64,000 nt of DNA from Bacteroidaceae bacterium. GTDB lineage: Bacteria; Bacteroidota; Bacteroidia; Bacteroidales; Bacteroidaceae. Each line of letters starts with the position of its first letter. Within the stretch, counting starts at the first letter, position 1. The notes beneath the pieces are model-generated. The model saw only the letters and a list, made by a program, of their open reading frames with translations, was not told where the DNA came from and did no database searches. This document shows, piece by piece, positions 54,115-62,797 of the stretch. Made by a program: the position numbers and the translations under genes. Location of the stretch: the NCBI GenBank assembly GCA_017379075.1, contig JAFNXL010000008.1, forward strand, positions 1 to 64,000. Direction: 5' to 3'.

Positions 54115-54163
54115 ATTAGACATAAGTATTGAATTGGGCCCCAATTCAATACTTATGTCTAAT
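54115..54163. repeat. 49-base near-perfect palindrome
   Basis: Left arm 54115-54138 (ending GAATTGGG) and right arm 54140-54163 (starting CCCAATTC) are perfect reverse complements over 24 bases, with a single C between them. It lies in the gene-free stretch 53917-54335, between an ArnT-like gene and a terminator, beside the second MITE-like copy. It is too symmetric for an ordinary terminator and has no T-run after it. Confidence 0.9.
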
Positions 54164-54179
54164 CCTTTTGGCGGGATTG

Positions 54180-54274
54180 GCGTGAGTGAAAACCTCGGAC
54201 GCTGCACGCAGACGTCCCTACTCTCTCACAACTCATTTCTCATAACTCACAACTCACTGCTCATCCGCGTGCCA
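54180..54274. repeat. Second copy of the MITE-like right arm
   Basis: GCGTGAGTGAAAACCTCGG, GACGCTGCACGCAGACG and TCCCTACTCTC match 221-267, and the end GCGTGCCA matches 286-293. Between them the copies differ in the number of CTCA-rich words. No matching left arm is present; a 49-base palindrome lies in its place. Confidence 0.7.
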
Positions 54275-54275
54275 C

Positions 54276-54310
54276 AAAAAATCCCCCATCTCTTGTGCGG
54301 AGAAGGGGGA
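54276..54310 (-). terminator. Terminator after the alkaline phosphatase gene
   Basis: TCCCCC (54282-54287) pairs with GGGGGA (54305-54310), and TCTC with GAGA inside. On the minus strand the stem is followed by six T residues. It lies 26 bases past the phosphatase stop. Confidence 0.8.
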
Positions 54311-54335
54311 AGTGCTATGAGGATTGTTCCCTGCA

Positions 54336-55751
54336 TTACTTGATCTGCCAGCCGGCAGCCTTAGCAATGCGCTTGGGGATTTCGGTGTTGTCGATACGGC
54401 CGGTGAACATTTCCGCTCCGGCACCAATGGCGAAGCAAGGCACGTAGCCGTTGCTGTGTCCACCGCTCTGCCAGCCGGCCATTGCGCATTCGGCCTGAAT
54501 CTTGCGTACTGTGGTTGCCAGCTCGTCATCCTTCTGATAGAGTGACTTGGAATCCTGTCCCTTGCCGGCCATGATGTTCTCGAATGCCTTTTCCAGACGC
54601 TTGGTCTGCTCGTCCTTCAGCTTTACGGCGCCCCAGAATCCGAAGTTCTCGGTGAGGAAGGCCTTTACAATGTCCCAGTTGTACTTGTCGCCGTGCTTTT
54701 CGTGCAGCTTGTGCAGTTCTTCGCCCAACTTGCCGATGGTCATGCGCTGGTGGCCCACAACCTCAAGGTGGAGTTCGTAAGCGCCGCGGCCCAGGGTGAT
54801 ACCGCCGGTCTCGTGGTCGGCAGTTACGACGATGAGGGTTTCATCGGGGTGCTGCTGATAGAATTCGTATGCCACCTTGATGGCGTTGTCCATGTCAATT
54901 ACTTCGGGGATGAAGCACAGGTCGTTGGCGTGGCATGCCCAGTCAATCTTACCGCCCTCCACCATCAGGAAGAATCCGTTCTTCTCGCTCTGCTTCTTGG
55001 TGAGGAAGTTTACGGCTGCGCGGGTGATGTCGGTCAGGGTAAGGTCGTTCTTTTCGCGGTCGAGTGCATAGGGGATGCTTCCGCGGTCCTTCTTGCTGGC
55101 TTCCTCGCTCTGGAAGAGGATCATGCGGTCGGCCTTCTTTGCCTTCTTCTGGTATTCCTTGTATCCGCGAGCAATGGTGAAACCTTTTGCCTCGGCCTGC
55201 TGATAGAGGTCGGGACCGCCGTCGGGGTTCTTGGGCTTGACAAAGTCAGAAGCGCCATAAAAGTCGTTTCCGCTCTCCACCAACTGCTGGCCAATCTTGT
55301 ATGACTCGCCACGGTTGCCAACGTGAGCATAGAAAGAAGAGGGGGTGGCGTGGTCGATGCTTACGCTGGTGGTGATGCCCACAGCGGCTCCGCTTTCGCG
55401 TGCCCAGTCGGCCACACTGCTGACGGGGGTCTTCTGGTCCTTGAGTACGCCTACTGCACCGTTCTTGGTTTTGTGTCCGGTGGCAAGGGCTGTTCCGCCG
55501 GCGGCAGAGTCGGTAACGCCGTTGGTGGCACTCTGGGTATTCACCAGTGCGGCGAAGGGGAAGCTGGGGAAGCACATCTCCTTGATGCCGATGCGGCCTT
55601 CCAATGCACCCAGATAGGTTTCGGTGGCGTTCACCTGGTTCACGCCCATTCCGTCGCCAATGAAATAGAACACATACTTGGCTTTTCCCTGAGCCATGGC
55701 TGCCATTGCCAATACAAAAAGGCTCAAAAGGGTCATAAATCTGTATTTCAT
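54336..55751 (-). CDS. Alkaline phosphatase
   Basis: A 471-residue exported phosphomonoesterase that frees phosphate from organic esters in the periplasm. The signal peptide is MKYRFMTLLSLFVLAMAAMA, with the start chosen at 55751 because a TACCTTTG promoter lies between it and the earlier ATG. Metal-binding FIGDGMGVNQVNA opens the domain. The nucleophile Ser is in VTDSAAGGTALATGHKT. EGGKIDWACHANDL, TADHETGG and the C-terminal GGHSNGYVPC supply further metal ligands. It has its own promoter and terminator. Confidence 0.93.
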   Translation of the reverse strand: MKYRFMTLLSLFVLAMAAMAQGKAKYVFYFIGDGMGVNQVNATETYLGALEGRIGIKEMCFPSFPFAALVNTQSATNGVTDSAAGGTALATGHKTKNGAVGVLKDQKTPVSSVADWARESGAAVGITTSVSIDHATPSSFYAHVGNRGESYKIGQQLVESGNDFYGASDFVKPKNPDGGPDLYQQAEAKGFTIARGYKEYQKKAKKADRMILFQSEEASKKDRGSIPYALDREKNDLTLTDITRAAVNFLTKKQSEKNGFFLMVEGGKIDWACHANDLCFIPEVIDMDNAIKVAYEFYQQHPDETLIVVTADHETGGITLGRGAYELHLEVVGHQRMTIGKLGEELHKLHEKHGDKYNWDIVKAFLTENFGFWGAVKLKDEQTKRLEKAFENIMAGKGQDSKSLYQKDDELATTVRKIQAECAMAGWQSGGHSNGYVPCFAIGAGAEMFTGRIDNTEIPKRIAKAAGWQIK

Positions 55752-55778
55752 AAGTCGTAAAATTTGAAAATATATGCG

Positions 55779-55786
55779 CAAAGGTA
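55779..55786 (-). promoter_or_regulatory. -7 promoter element of the alkaline phosphatase gene
   Basis: TACCTTTG on the minus strand is 28 bases upstream of the ATG at 55751. Confidence 0.7.
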
Positions 55787-55816
55787 ATAAAAAATATGTG
55801 GAAAATCTCTTGGAAT

Positions 55817-56866
55817 CTAACAATTTTCCCTAAAAAAATCAAGCATTTCCATAATTTCCTCCTTAGAGGCACTTTGGTTGATGCGGATGTCGCCCACATT
55901 GGCCAGGAGCGTGAAGTTCACAACGCCGCCCTGGTTTTTCTTGTCGTGCGTCATGTACTCATAAAGTTGGTCATAATGCTTGCAGGTGATGGGGAAAGAA
56001 CCATAGTGGCCGCGCACAAACTGCAGAGTTTGCTGCAGGGTGCGTTGGGGAAAACCTGTGCGGAGGAAACTGAGATAGAGCTCACACACCAGTCCCCATG
56101 CCACGGCATAGCCATGCAGTACGGGTCTGCCTTGTGCCAGTGCCAGACTCTCCAGCGCGTGTCCGGCGGTGTGTCCCAGGTTGAGCGCCTTGCGGATGCC
56201 CTTTTCTGTGGGGTCTTCTGTGACGATGCGTTCCTTGATGGCCACACTCTTTGCCACCAGTTGCTGCAGCAGGGCATAGTCCACCTGGTCCAGGTCGAAA
56301 CGCATCAGTTCCGCCCAGTCTTCTGTGCTGCTGATGAGCGCGTGCTTTATCATCTCTGCATAGCCCGAAAGCAGGTTCTGCCGGTCGAGCGTGCGCAGGA
56401 AGGTGGTGTCCAGAAGTACGGATTGTGCGCAGTTGAATACACCAATCTCGTTCTTCAGTCCGCCGAAGTTGATGCCGGTTTTGCCGCCCACGCTGGCATC
56501 GACCATGCTGAGCAGGGTGGTGGGGATGTTGATATATGCCATGCCGCGTTTGAAGGTGCTTGCAGCAAATCCGCCCAAATCCGTAACCATGCCGCCGCCC
56601 AGATTCACCATGAGACTGTGGCGCGAGGCTCCGCCCTGCTGCAAGGCTGTCCATACGGTGGAAAGCGTTTCCAGTGTCTTGTGTTCGTCTGTGGCGGGAA
56701 TGGTGATCATCTGTGCGTCCTGCATGCAGGGGATACCCGCTACCAGCGGCCAGCAATGACGGAGGGTTTCTGTGTCCGTGAGTACAAACAGCCGGTCGTG
56801 CGGACAGGAAGAGACGGCTTGGGCTAGGTTTTCTTCCAAAGATTGGCAAAGGATGATGTCCTGCAT
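55817..56866 (-). CDS. aroB: 3-Dehydroquinate synthase
   Basis: A 349-residue NAD- and metal-dependent enzyme converting DAHP to 3-dehydroquinate, the second step of the shikimate pathway. VNLGGGMVTDLGGFAASTFKRG binds NAD, with the GGGxVxDxxGF-type pattern. INIPTTLLSMVDASVGGKTGINF is the strongly conserved lysine-containing block, and LNLGHTAGHALE carries metal-binding His residues. Size and start are normal. TATCTTTG at 56915-56922 on the minus strand is its likely promoter. It is divergent from the outer-membrane barrel gene. Confidence 0.95.
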   Translation of the reverse strand: MQDIILCQSLEENLAQAVSSCPHDRLFVLTDTETLRHCWPLVAGIPCMQDAQMITIPATDEHKTLETLSTVWTALQQGGASRHSLMVNLGGGMVTDLGGFAASTFKRGMAYINIPTTLLSMVDASVGGKTGINFGGLKNEIGVFNCAQSVLLDTTFLRTLDRQNLLSGYAEMIKHALISSTEDWAELMRFDLDQVDYALLQQLVAKSVAIKERIVTEDPTEKGIRKALNLGHTAGHALESLALAQGRPVLHGYAVAWGLVCELYLSFLRTGFPQRTLQQTLQFVRGHYGSFPITCKHYDQLYEYMTHDKKNQGGVVNFTLLANVGDIRINQSASKEEIMEMLDFFRENC

Positions 56867-56914
56867 ATATATATAATAAGGTATGAAACTGACAGTTTTT
56901 TTCTACAATCAATA

Positions 56915-56922
56915 CAAAGATA
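56915..56922 (-). promoter_or_regulatory. -7 promoter element of aroB
   Basis: TATCTTTG on the minus strand lies 49 bases upstream of the aroB ATG at 56866. Confidence 0.6.
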
Positions 56923-57090
56923 CGATGAATAAACGAGAATTTGCGGTCTTTTTGCCGTAAAAAAGTGACAAATGCACGATATTTTTTAAACCTTTTGCGG
57001 AATGGAGTGTCCGATAATCGGACATTTAAGTGGCGCAAAGACGCTTTCTGGTTGTTGTGCCCTATTTCATTTAGACAAAAAACAGTAATA

Positions 57091-60000
57091 ATGAAGAGGA
57101 AACTTTTGTGGATTGTGTTCATGTGCCTGGGCATTACCTCTGTCCTGGCGCAGAAGATTACCGTGACGGGAAAAGTGATGGATGGCGCAATGGAAGGCGA
57201 GCCGTTGCCGTTTGCTTCGGTGGTGCTGCTGCATCCCAAGGACAGCACGCAGGCCTCGGGCATCCAGTCTGGAGAGGACGGAAAATTCAAACTGCCATCA
57301 GTGAAGGCGGGAGACTATATCCTACGCATCACATACGTGGGTTATCAGACCCTGTTCCGCAACCTCACACTTGACAAGAAGCAAAAGCAGACAGACATAG
57401 GCACCGTGACGCTGCTGGAGGATGCCAAGCTGATGGACGCCGCAGAAGTGACCGCCCGTGCCGCACAAGTGGAGATGAAGGAAGACACTTTTGTGTATAA
57501 CAGTTCGGCATACCGTCTGCCCGAAGGTTCCAATCTGGAAGAACTGGTGCGCAAACTGCCCGGAGCGGAGGTGGAGGACGACGGAACCATCAAGATTAAC
57601 GGAAAGACCGTAAAGAAAATCATGGTGGGCGGAAAGGAATTCTTCAACAACGACACCAAGATGGCCATGAAGAACCTGCCCACAAAGATGGTGGACAAGA
57701 TAAAGTCGTACGACCGCAAGAGCGACTACAGCCGCGTAACCGGAATAGATGATGGTGAGGAGGAAACCGTATTAGACCTTACCGTGAAGAAAGGTATGAG
57801 AGAAGGCTGGGTGCTGAACACCGATGTGGGTTACGGAACGGAAGACCGCTACACCGGAAAATTGAACCTGAGCCGTTTTACTGACCATTTCCAAATGACC
57901 GTACTTGGCTCCATCAACAACGTGAACGACCAGGGATTCCCCGGAGGAGGACGTCGCGGATGGGGTGGCGGCGGAGGCATCGTAACCAGCAAGATGGCTG
58001 GTGTGAACATTGCCTGGGACAATAACAAACCCGACTATTCGGCCGGTCTGCTCAAGATTGGCGGTAACGTGCGCTACAGCCACCGTCGCTCAAGCAACCT
58101 GTCGCTCACCAACAGCGAACAGTTCCTGAACAACACCACCTCCACCTTCAGCAACAGCCGCAACTGGAGTCTGAACAGCAGCGAGAATGTAAATGCCAAC
58201 TTCCGTTTCGAGTGGCAGATTGACAGCATGACCAACGTACTGCTTTTTCCAAATTTCTCCCACTCTTCATCCTACAACAAGGGCCTGGGACACAACGTAA
58301 CCTTCAACGAGGATCCCTATGCCTATATGAACGACCCGCTGACCCAATATAATATGGAAGAGAACCGTGTGATAAGGGACAGCATTGCGGTGAACGACAA
58401 CATACGGGAGAGTATGGGCAGCAACCAGAACAACAACGTGGACGCCAGTCTGCAGATTAACAGAAGACTCTTCAAGGCCGGACGCAACATCACCCTGAAC
58501 GTGGCTGGAGGTTATTCGCACAGCGAGAACGAATCGTTCAGCCGTTCGGAAATCAACTACTACCGCCAGAAGAGGACCGATTTTACCAACCAGTATAACC
58601 CCTCGCCCAGCACCAATTACAATTACCTTGGCCGACTAAGCTATACCGAGCCCATCACCAAGGACCTGAACCTGCAGTTGAGCTACCAGTTGCAGTACCG
58701 CTTCTCTGACAGCGACCGCACCATGTACAGCATTGACAGCCTGCTGACCAAGTTCAGCGGATACTATACACAGGAACAGCTCTATCTGGGCTACATTCCC
58801 GGACTGGACACCCTGAACTATATCCGCAACGTGGAGAACAGCCAGTATGCCACCTACAAGGAATATAACCAGGACGCAAGCATCATGTTCCGATTCATGC
58901 GCGGTGAGGCGTTCCGTCTGAACTTCGGTGCCAACCTGCAGCCGCAGACCACTCACATGGACTACCAGAAAGACACATTAGATGTCAAAAAGGTGCGACA
59001 CATCATCAACTGGGCACCGCGAGTGGATTTCCGCTGGAAGATAAGCAACACCAGCCAGATTCGTGTGCGCTACAACGCCTCAATGGGCCAACCCAGTATG
59101 ACAGACCTGTTGGAGGTGACGGACAACAGCAACCCGTTGCACATCAGCACGGGTAATGCAGGCCTGCGCAGCAGCTGGAACAACCGGTTCAACGTATTCT
59201 ACAACAATTATATTGTGGAGAAACAGATGGGATGGATGGTAAATGCCAACTACAACCAAAACAACAACAACATCAGCACCGCCACTGTCTACAATACAGA
59301 GACCGGAGCGCGCTATACCCGTCCGATGAACATCAACGGCAACTGGAACACCAACGGCAACCTGATGTTCAACACTGCCATTGGCCCCAAGAAGTATTTC
59401 AACGTACACACCTTTACCGGTATCAACTATGGACATAATGTGGGCTATCAGAGCAGTACATCAGACAGCAGCACATTGGGAAATATTTATAACCTCGACG
59501 GCAGCGTGAACATGGACAAGGTCTTCGAGAATGTTGCGCTGGACAAGGCCACAACCAAGACCACAAGCATCAACGAGAACCTGCGCTTCAACTTCCGCAA
59601 CGACCTCTTGGAAGTGGGAGTGAACAGCGGCTTCAACTATATGCACGCCCGCAATGACATTCAAGAGAACGCCAACCTGGATACCTGGACCTTCAATTAC
59701 GGCGGAAACTTCCAGATCAACATGCCCTGGCACATGCAACTCAGTACGGATATCTCACAGCAGAGCCGTCGCGGATACGAGGATGCCACCATGAACACCG
59801 ACGAACTGATATGGAACGCACAGCTCAGTCAGAACTTCCTCAAAAACAAGTCGCTTACCCTTAGTGTGCAGTGGTATGATATCCTGCGCCAGCGAAGCAA
59901 CATCAGCCGCAACATCAGTGCCACCATGCGTAGTGACTCGTGGAACCGCGCCATTCACAGCTATGTAATGGTTCACGTCATTTACCAACTCAATCTTTTT

Positions 60001-60120
60001 GGAAACAAGGATGCGCGTGCCGGCGGATTTGGCGGTCCAGGCGGTCCTGGTGGACGTGGCTTTGGTGGACGCGGTGGCTTTGGTGGCCCAGGTGGTTTCG
60101 GTGGCCCACGCCGCTTCTAA
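57091..60120 (+). CDS. Outer-membrane beta-barrel protein with carboxypeptidase-like N-domain
   Basis: A 1009-residue TonB-receptor-like outer-membrane protein with signal peptide MKRKLLWIVFMCLGITSVLA (start 57091; an earlier in-frame ATG adds only implausible sequence). A carboxypeptidase-regulatory-like domain (about 22-115, LPFASVVLLHPKDS) precedes a plug-like part (LRKLPGAEVEDDGTIKING-type, VGGKEFFNND). The rest is a beta-barrel of aromatic and Asn-rich strands. Unusually, after the last barrel strand (VMVHVIYQLNLFG) the protein ends in about 35 Gly/Arg/Phe-rich residues of GGFGGPGG type. Such proteins take up or bind ligands at the outer membrane; the ligand is unknown. Confidence 0.85.
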   Translation: MKRKLLWIVFMCLGITSVLAQKITVTGKVMDGAMEGEPLPFASVVLLHPKDSTQASGIQSGEDGKFKLPSVKAGDYILRITYVGYQTLFRNLTLDKKQKQTDIGTVTLLEDAKLMDAAEVTARAAQVEMKEDTFVYNSSAYRLPEGSNLEELVRKLPGAEVEDDGTIKINGKTVKKIMVGGKEFFNNDTKMAMKNLPTKMVDKIKSYDRKSDYSRVTGIDDGEEETVLDLTVKKGMREGWVLNTDVGYGTEDRYTGKLNLSRFTDHFQMTVLGSINNVNDQGFPGGGRRGWGGGGGIVTSKMAGVNIAWDNNKPDYSAGLLKIGGNVRYSHRRSSNLSLTNSEQFLNNTTSTFSNSRNWSLNSSENVNANFRFEWQIDSMTNVLLFPNFSHSSSYNKGLGHNVTFNEDPYAYMNDPLTQYNMEENRVIRDSIAVNDNIRESMGSNQNNNVDASLQINRRLFKAGRNITLNVAGGYSHSENESFSRSEINYYRQKRTDFTNQYNPSPSTNYNYLGRLSYTEPITKDLNLQLSYQLQYRFSDSDRTMYSIDSLLTKFSGYYTQEQLYLGYIPGLDTLNYIRNVENSQYATYKEYNQDASIMFRFMRGEAFRLNFGANLQPQTTHMDYQKDTLDVKKVRHIINWAPRVDFRWKISNTSQIRVRYNASMGQPSMTDLLEVTDNSNPLHISTGNAGLRSSWNNRFNVFYNNYIVEKQMGWMVNANYNQNNNNISTATVYNTETGARYTRPMNINGNWNTNGNLMFNTAIGPKKYFNVHTFTGINYGHNVGYQSSTSDSSTLGNIYNLDGSVNMDKVFENVALDKATTKTTSINENLRFNFRNDLLEVGVNSGFNYMHARNDIQENANLDTWTFNYGGNFQINMPWHMQLSTDISQQSRRGYEDATMNTDELIWNAQLSQNFLKNKSLTLSVQWYDILRQRSNISRNISATMRSDSWNRAIHSYVMVHVIYQLNLFGNKDARAGGFGGPGGPGGRGFGGRGGFGGPGGFGGPRRF

Positions 60121-60163
60121 GATAAGACTTCCAATCATTCCTTTAAAAACACAATCGAAAGAG

Positions 60164-60193
60164 AATCTCCTATCAGCAATAGGGGATTTTCTT
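60164..60193 (+). terminator. Terminator after the outer-membrane barrel gene
   Basis: AATCTCCTAT pairs with ATAGGGGATT (10 base pairs, one G-U, loop CAGCA), followed by TTCTTTTT. Confidence 0.8.
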
Positions 60194-60212
60194 TTTACTG
60201 TAGGGAAAAGCT

Positions 60213-60244
60213 TTTGCTGGGGGAAGATGAAGTCCGTAACTTTG
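60213..60244 (+). promoter_or_regulatory. Promoter of the His/Cys-rich protein gene
   Basis: TTTG (60213-60216) and TAACTTTG (60237-60244) with 20 bases between them form a near-ideal Bacteroidetes promoter, 57 bases before the ATG at 60302. It supports this start over the long upstream frame. Confidence 0.8.
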
Positions 60245-60301
60245 CACTATCAAAATGAGAGTGAAAAAAGAAAATGTAGGACCATTAAAAAGAAGAAGAT
60301 T

Positions 60302-60607
60302 ATGAAAACTACAATGAAACTTATGTTGACAGGAATCCTGTTCTCCCTTTCAATGGCTTGTCTGGCCTCTGGCCATCCCGCAGTGGCGGTACATCATAAA
60401 CCTCATCATGCAAAGGAAATCTGCTGCAAGCATTCACATCATAAGTTCAATCCCAAGCATTGCCCCACGTGCTTGAAGGAATTGAAGAAGATGGAAAAGG
60501 AACGCCACCGCAGAGAGATGGACCGCATAAAGGATATGAAGCGTCATCAGAAAAATATGAAGAAGGACAAGGGCCACAGCGGCCACATTGTCCCCGGTAG
60601 AAGATAA
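60302..60607 (+). CDS. Small exported His/Cys-rich protein
   Basis: A 101-residue protein, probably exported: MKTTMKLMLTGILFSLSMACLASG is a signal-like N-terminus. The mature part begins with VAVHHKPHHAKEICCKHSHHK and NPKHCPTCLKELKK, which carries seven His and four Cys in a short stretch, followed by a charged helix rich in Lys, Arg, Glu and Met. The pattern suggests metal binding (Cu, Zn or Ni), which is inference; no family is recognised. It has its own promoter and terminators on both sides. Which metal, and whether it works with the barrel protein upstream, cannot be told here. Confidence 0.7.
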   Translation: MKTTMKLMLTGILFSLSMACLASGHPAVAVHHKPHHAKEICCKHSHHKFNPKHCPTCLKELKKMEKERHRREMDRIKDMKRHQKNMKKDKGHSGHIVPGRR

Positions 60608-60644
60608 AGCAAAGAGAGAAGAAGTTGAAATCTGTAAACCGGAC

Positions 60645-60678
60645 GGGCTATGGTGCAATACCACGCATCATAGCCTTT
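60645..60678 (+). terminator. Terminator after the His/Cys-rich gene
   Basis: GGCTATG (60645-60651) pairs with CATAGCC (60668-60674), followed by TTTTG. Confidence 0.75.
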
Positions 60679-60685
60679 TGTGGGT

Positions 60686-60761
60686 TATGAGCAATGAGTT
60701 GTGAGCAATGAGCAATGAGTTGTGGGCAATGAACTATTTCAAAGCTCATCGCTCATCGCCC
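60686..60761. repeat. GAGCAATGAG tandem words with inverted copies
   Basis: Words TGAGCAATGAG, TTGTGAGCAATGAG and TTGTGGGCAATGA repeat between 60686 and 60732, and GCTCATCGCTCATCGCCC (60743-60760) is an inverted relative. The same words occur at 46024-46060 and in the 1-300 and 54090-54270 gaps. Confidence 0.65.
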
Positions 60762-60765
60762 AAGA

Positions 60766-61308
60766 TTATTCTTTTTCCTGGAAAAAGGAGAAGTGTACGC
60801 TGCCGTATGTGCGCTCCTCCACAAAGCAGGGATGGGAAGAGAAATCGTTGGTTTTTCCGTGTTCCAATACGAACAGTCCATCGGGACGGAGCAGGCCGTG
60901 CCCCATTACGCAGTCGGGGATGGACTCCAACTGTGGCAAGGCGTATGGCGGATCGGCAAAAATGAAGTCGAACTGTTCGCGGCAGCGGGCCAGATACTGG
61001 AAAACGTCTCCACGGACGGGGACGGCAGAGAGGTCCTGCAGTTTGTCAATGAAACTGCAGATGAACTTGTAATGAAGCGGATCCTTTTCCACCGCCACTA
61101 CACGGTCGCAACCGCGGCTAAGCAGTTCGAGCGTAATGCTTCCGGTTCCGGCAAAAAGGTCCAAGGCAGTCGGGGCCTCGTCAAAATCGATATACCCTTG
61201 CAGCACGTTGAAGAGGTTCTCCTTTGCAAAATCTGTGGTGGGACGTGCCTTGAATGAGCGGGGCACTTCGAACCTGCGGCTCTTATATTTTCCTGTAATT
61301 ACTCGCAT
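60766..61308 (-). CDS. rsmD: 16S rRNA (guanine-966-N2)-methyltransferase RsmD
   Basis: A 180-residue SAM-dependent methyltransferase modifying G966 of 16S rRNA. MRVITGKYKSRRFEVP is the usual N-terminus and RPTTDFAKENLFNVL the substrate-binding helix. ALDLFAGTGSITLELLSRG binds SAM, and FIFADPPYALPQL is the DPPY catalytic motif. Length is typical. It overlaps the end of the upstream DUF3822 gene by 10 bases, so the two are likely co-transcribed, as is common in Bacteroidales. Confidence 0.95.
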   Translation of the reverse strand: MRVITGKYKSRRFEVPRSFKARPTTDFAKENLFNVLQGYIDFDEAPTALDLFAGTGSITLELLSRGCDRVVAVEKDPLHYKFICSFIDKLQDLSAVPVRGDVFQYLARCREQFDFIFADPPYALPQLESIPDCVMGHGLLRPDGLFVLEHGKTNDFSSHPCFVEERTYGSVHFSFFQEKE

Positions 61309-62030
61309 GTCTTAAGGTTTTTAAGGTATTTGCCCAGTTCGTCTGCCAGTTCGTCATAGTCGTGGAGAACGCAAAGGTCTTCGTGGGCGTTGAAATCCAG
61401 TTTCTTCCAGGTAAACAGCACAAAATACAGGGCATCGGTTGGGTTGTCTACTTCGTATGTGCAGGCAAAGTGGAGGCCTTTCTTCTTGAGAACATAGATG
61501 AAGATTCCGGAAGAATTGCGGCAGACGTGCATACGACGGCAGATTGAAATGTCTTTCTGCTCGCTTTTGGCAGTTGATTCCAGAATGCGTCCCTGCCAAC
61601 TGTGAAGCTGCACCTCGGGGAAGAGTTGCATGACCATGTTCAGCAGCAGACTGTCCACGGCAAAGAGTTCCACCACTTCCAGATAAGGCAGAATCTCGTA
61701 GCACACTTTTACCGAAGCTTGTTTAAGGCGCGGATAGGTGAGGTAGAAGATGGCTTCTGTCTCTTCGCGCTGAAATTCTTCCAATGGGATTCTTGTAGTG
61801 GGAGCGTCCACTATCATTTCCACCTCATCGTATTGCAGTTCCATGAGGCGCTCTCTGGTAAGTGCGCGTTCCAGTGCGATGTGGGGATAGTCGCCGGGGG
61901 AGACGGGCACTTGTTGTTTCTCAAAAGGTTTGCTGTCCCCTTCCTTATATATATATAAAGAAAATCCATCCGTTGAGACACGGATGGATAATCTGTATGT
62001 GTTGATTCTTTTATTCCCAGTTACCCGCAT
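61299..62030 (-). CDS. DUF3822-family protein
   Basis: A 243-residue protein of unknown function matching the DUF3822 family, found next to rsmD in Bacteroidetes. The fold is probably a pair of actin/ATPase-like (type III pantothenate-kinase-like) lobes, but no catalytic motif can be named. I use the ATG at 62030 (MRVTGNKRINTYRLSIRVS), which overlaps the upstream gene by 20 bases and starts near the conserved N-terminus. An earlier ATG at 62105 lies deep inside that gene. Confidence 0.75.
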   Translation of the reverse strand: MRVTGNKRINTYRLSIRVSTDGFSLYIYKEGDSKPFEKQQVPVSPGDYPHIALERALTRERLMELQYDEVEMIVDAPTTRIPLEEFQREETEAIFYLTYPRLKQASVKVCYEILPYLEVVELFAVDSLLLNMVMQLFPEVQLHSWQGRILESTAKSEQKDISICRRMHVCRNSSGIFIYVLKKKGLHFACTYEVDNPTDALYFVLFTWKKLDFNAHEDLCVLHDYDELADELGKYLKNLKTCE

Positions 62031-62700
62031 TATTGTTCCAGTTGTTACCGGCATCACCGATCTTGAGTCCGGGATATGCACCCTTGGCGTCGGCTTCTTC
62101 GGCACGGTTTTGAATCAAGCGGTTACCCATTTTGCCCATTCCCTTGAGGAAGCTGCTGTCAGGAGCGTTACATTCCATAACCTGGATGATGCTACCAGAA
62201 CGGGTGGTGTTGGGGCATGCGATGATTTCAAATGTGTCACCCAATGAGAAGGGGATGAAACGCAGAGAGTCTGCCTCAAAACCTTCCTCGCGGTACAGAG
62301 AGTCCATCAGAGAAACCCAAATGGTGTCACGGCGGAAATCCTGCAGACCATTGGCCTCAATCAACTTGGTGTCGCCACTGTTTACAATCATTGCAGCAGA
62401 GTCTTCGGTCAGACCCTTTTCCAACTGTTCGTCGCTAAGAACGCCCTGTTTCTTGATGATAGGCAGGCGGCCGTTCTTGACAAAATCGATCAGAACGTTC
62501 CAGTTGTCACAATAAACACCTTCGTGCTGAGCCTTGTAAGCTTCTTCCGCTGCACGAATCTGCAAGAGGCGTGCTTTTACTACAGCTTCACGAGCTGCTA
62601 CTTCTGCGTTGAACTCCTGATCGTCCTGGATGCTGCGCCAGCAAATGAACAAGAGGAGCAGTGCGCAGACTCCCAAAATTGCATTAATTACCTTTTTCAT
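62011..62700 (-). CDS. Membrane-anchored protein of unknown function
   Basis: A 229-residue protein with one N-terminal membrane helix (MKKVINAILGVCALLLLFICW) and a periplasmic part starting with a coiled-coil-like helix (RAAEEAYKAQHEGVYCDNW), which resembles type II pseudopilin or periplasmic scaffolding segments. The middle, LIEANGLQDFRRDTIWVSL and DTFEIIACPNTTRSG, is beta-rich. The C-terminus is Asn/Gly/Trp-rich. I do not recognise a family. The TACTTTTG promoter at 62737 is 36 bases upstream. It is first in a run with DUF3822 and rsmD. Confidence 0.7.
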   Translation of the reverse strand: MKKVINAILGVCALLLLFICWRSIQDDQEFNAEVAAREAVVKARLLQIRAAEEAYKAQHEGVYCDNWNVLIDFVKNGRLPIIKKQGVLSDEQLEKGLTEDSAAMIVNSGDTKLIEANGLQDFRRDTIWVSLMDSLYREEGFEADSLRFIPFSLGDTFEIIACPNTTRSGSIIQVMECNAPDSSFLKGMGKMGNRLIQNRAEEADAKGAYPGLKIGDAGNNWNNNAGNWE

Positions 62701-62736
62701 GATGATATTTGTCGTTTATTTTATATATTCGCATTA

Positions 62737-62744
62737 CAAAAGTA
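62737..62744 (-). promoter_or_regulatory. -7 promoter element of the DUF3822/rsmD run
   Basis: TACTTTTG on the minus strand is 36 bases upstream of the ATG at 62700. Confidence 0.6.
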
Positions 62745-62797
62745 GAGAATATTATTCAAATATACCGATTTTTCGGGTATTTTTTTATGAAAGTTTT

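Noticed and set aside
53917..54207. N-terminal extension of the ArnT-like gene
   Set aside because: The extension crosses the 49-base palindrome and lacks membrane or enzyme features; the start at 53916 has a normal membrane helix.
59999..60301. Upstream extension of the His/Cys-rich gene
   Set aside because: It overlaps the barrel gene end and crosses a terminator and a strong promoter.
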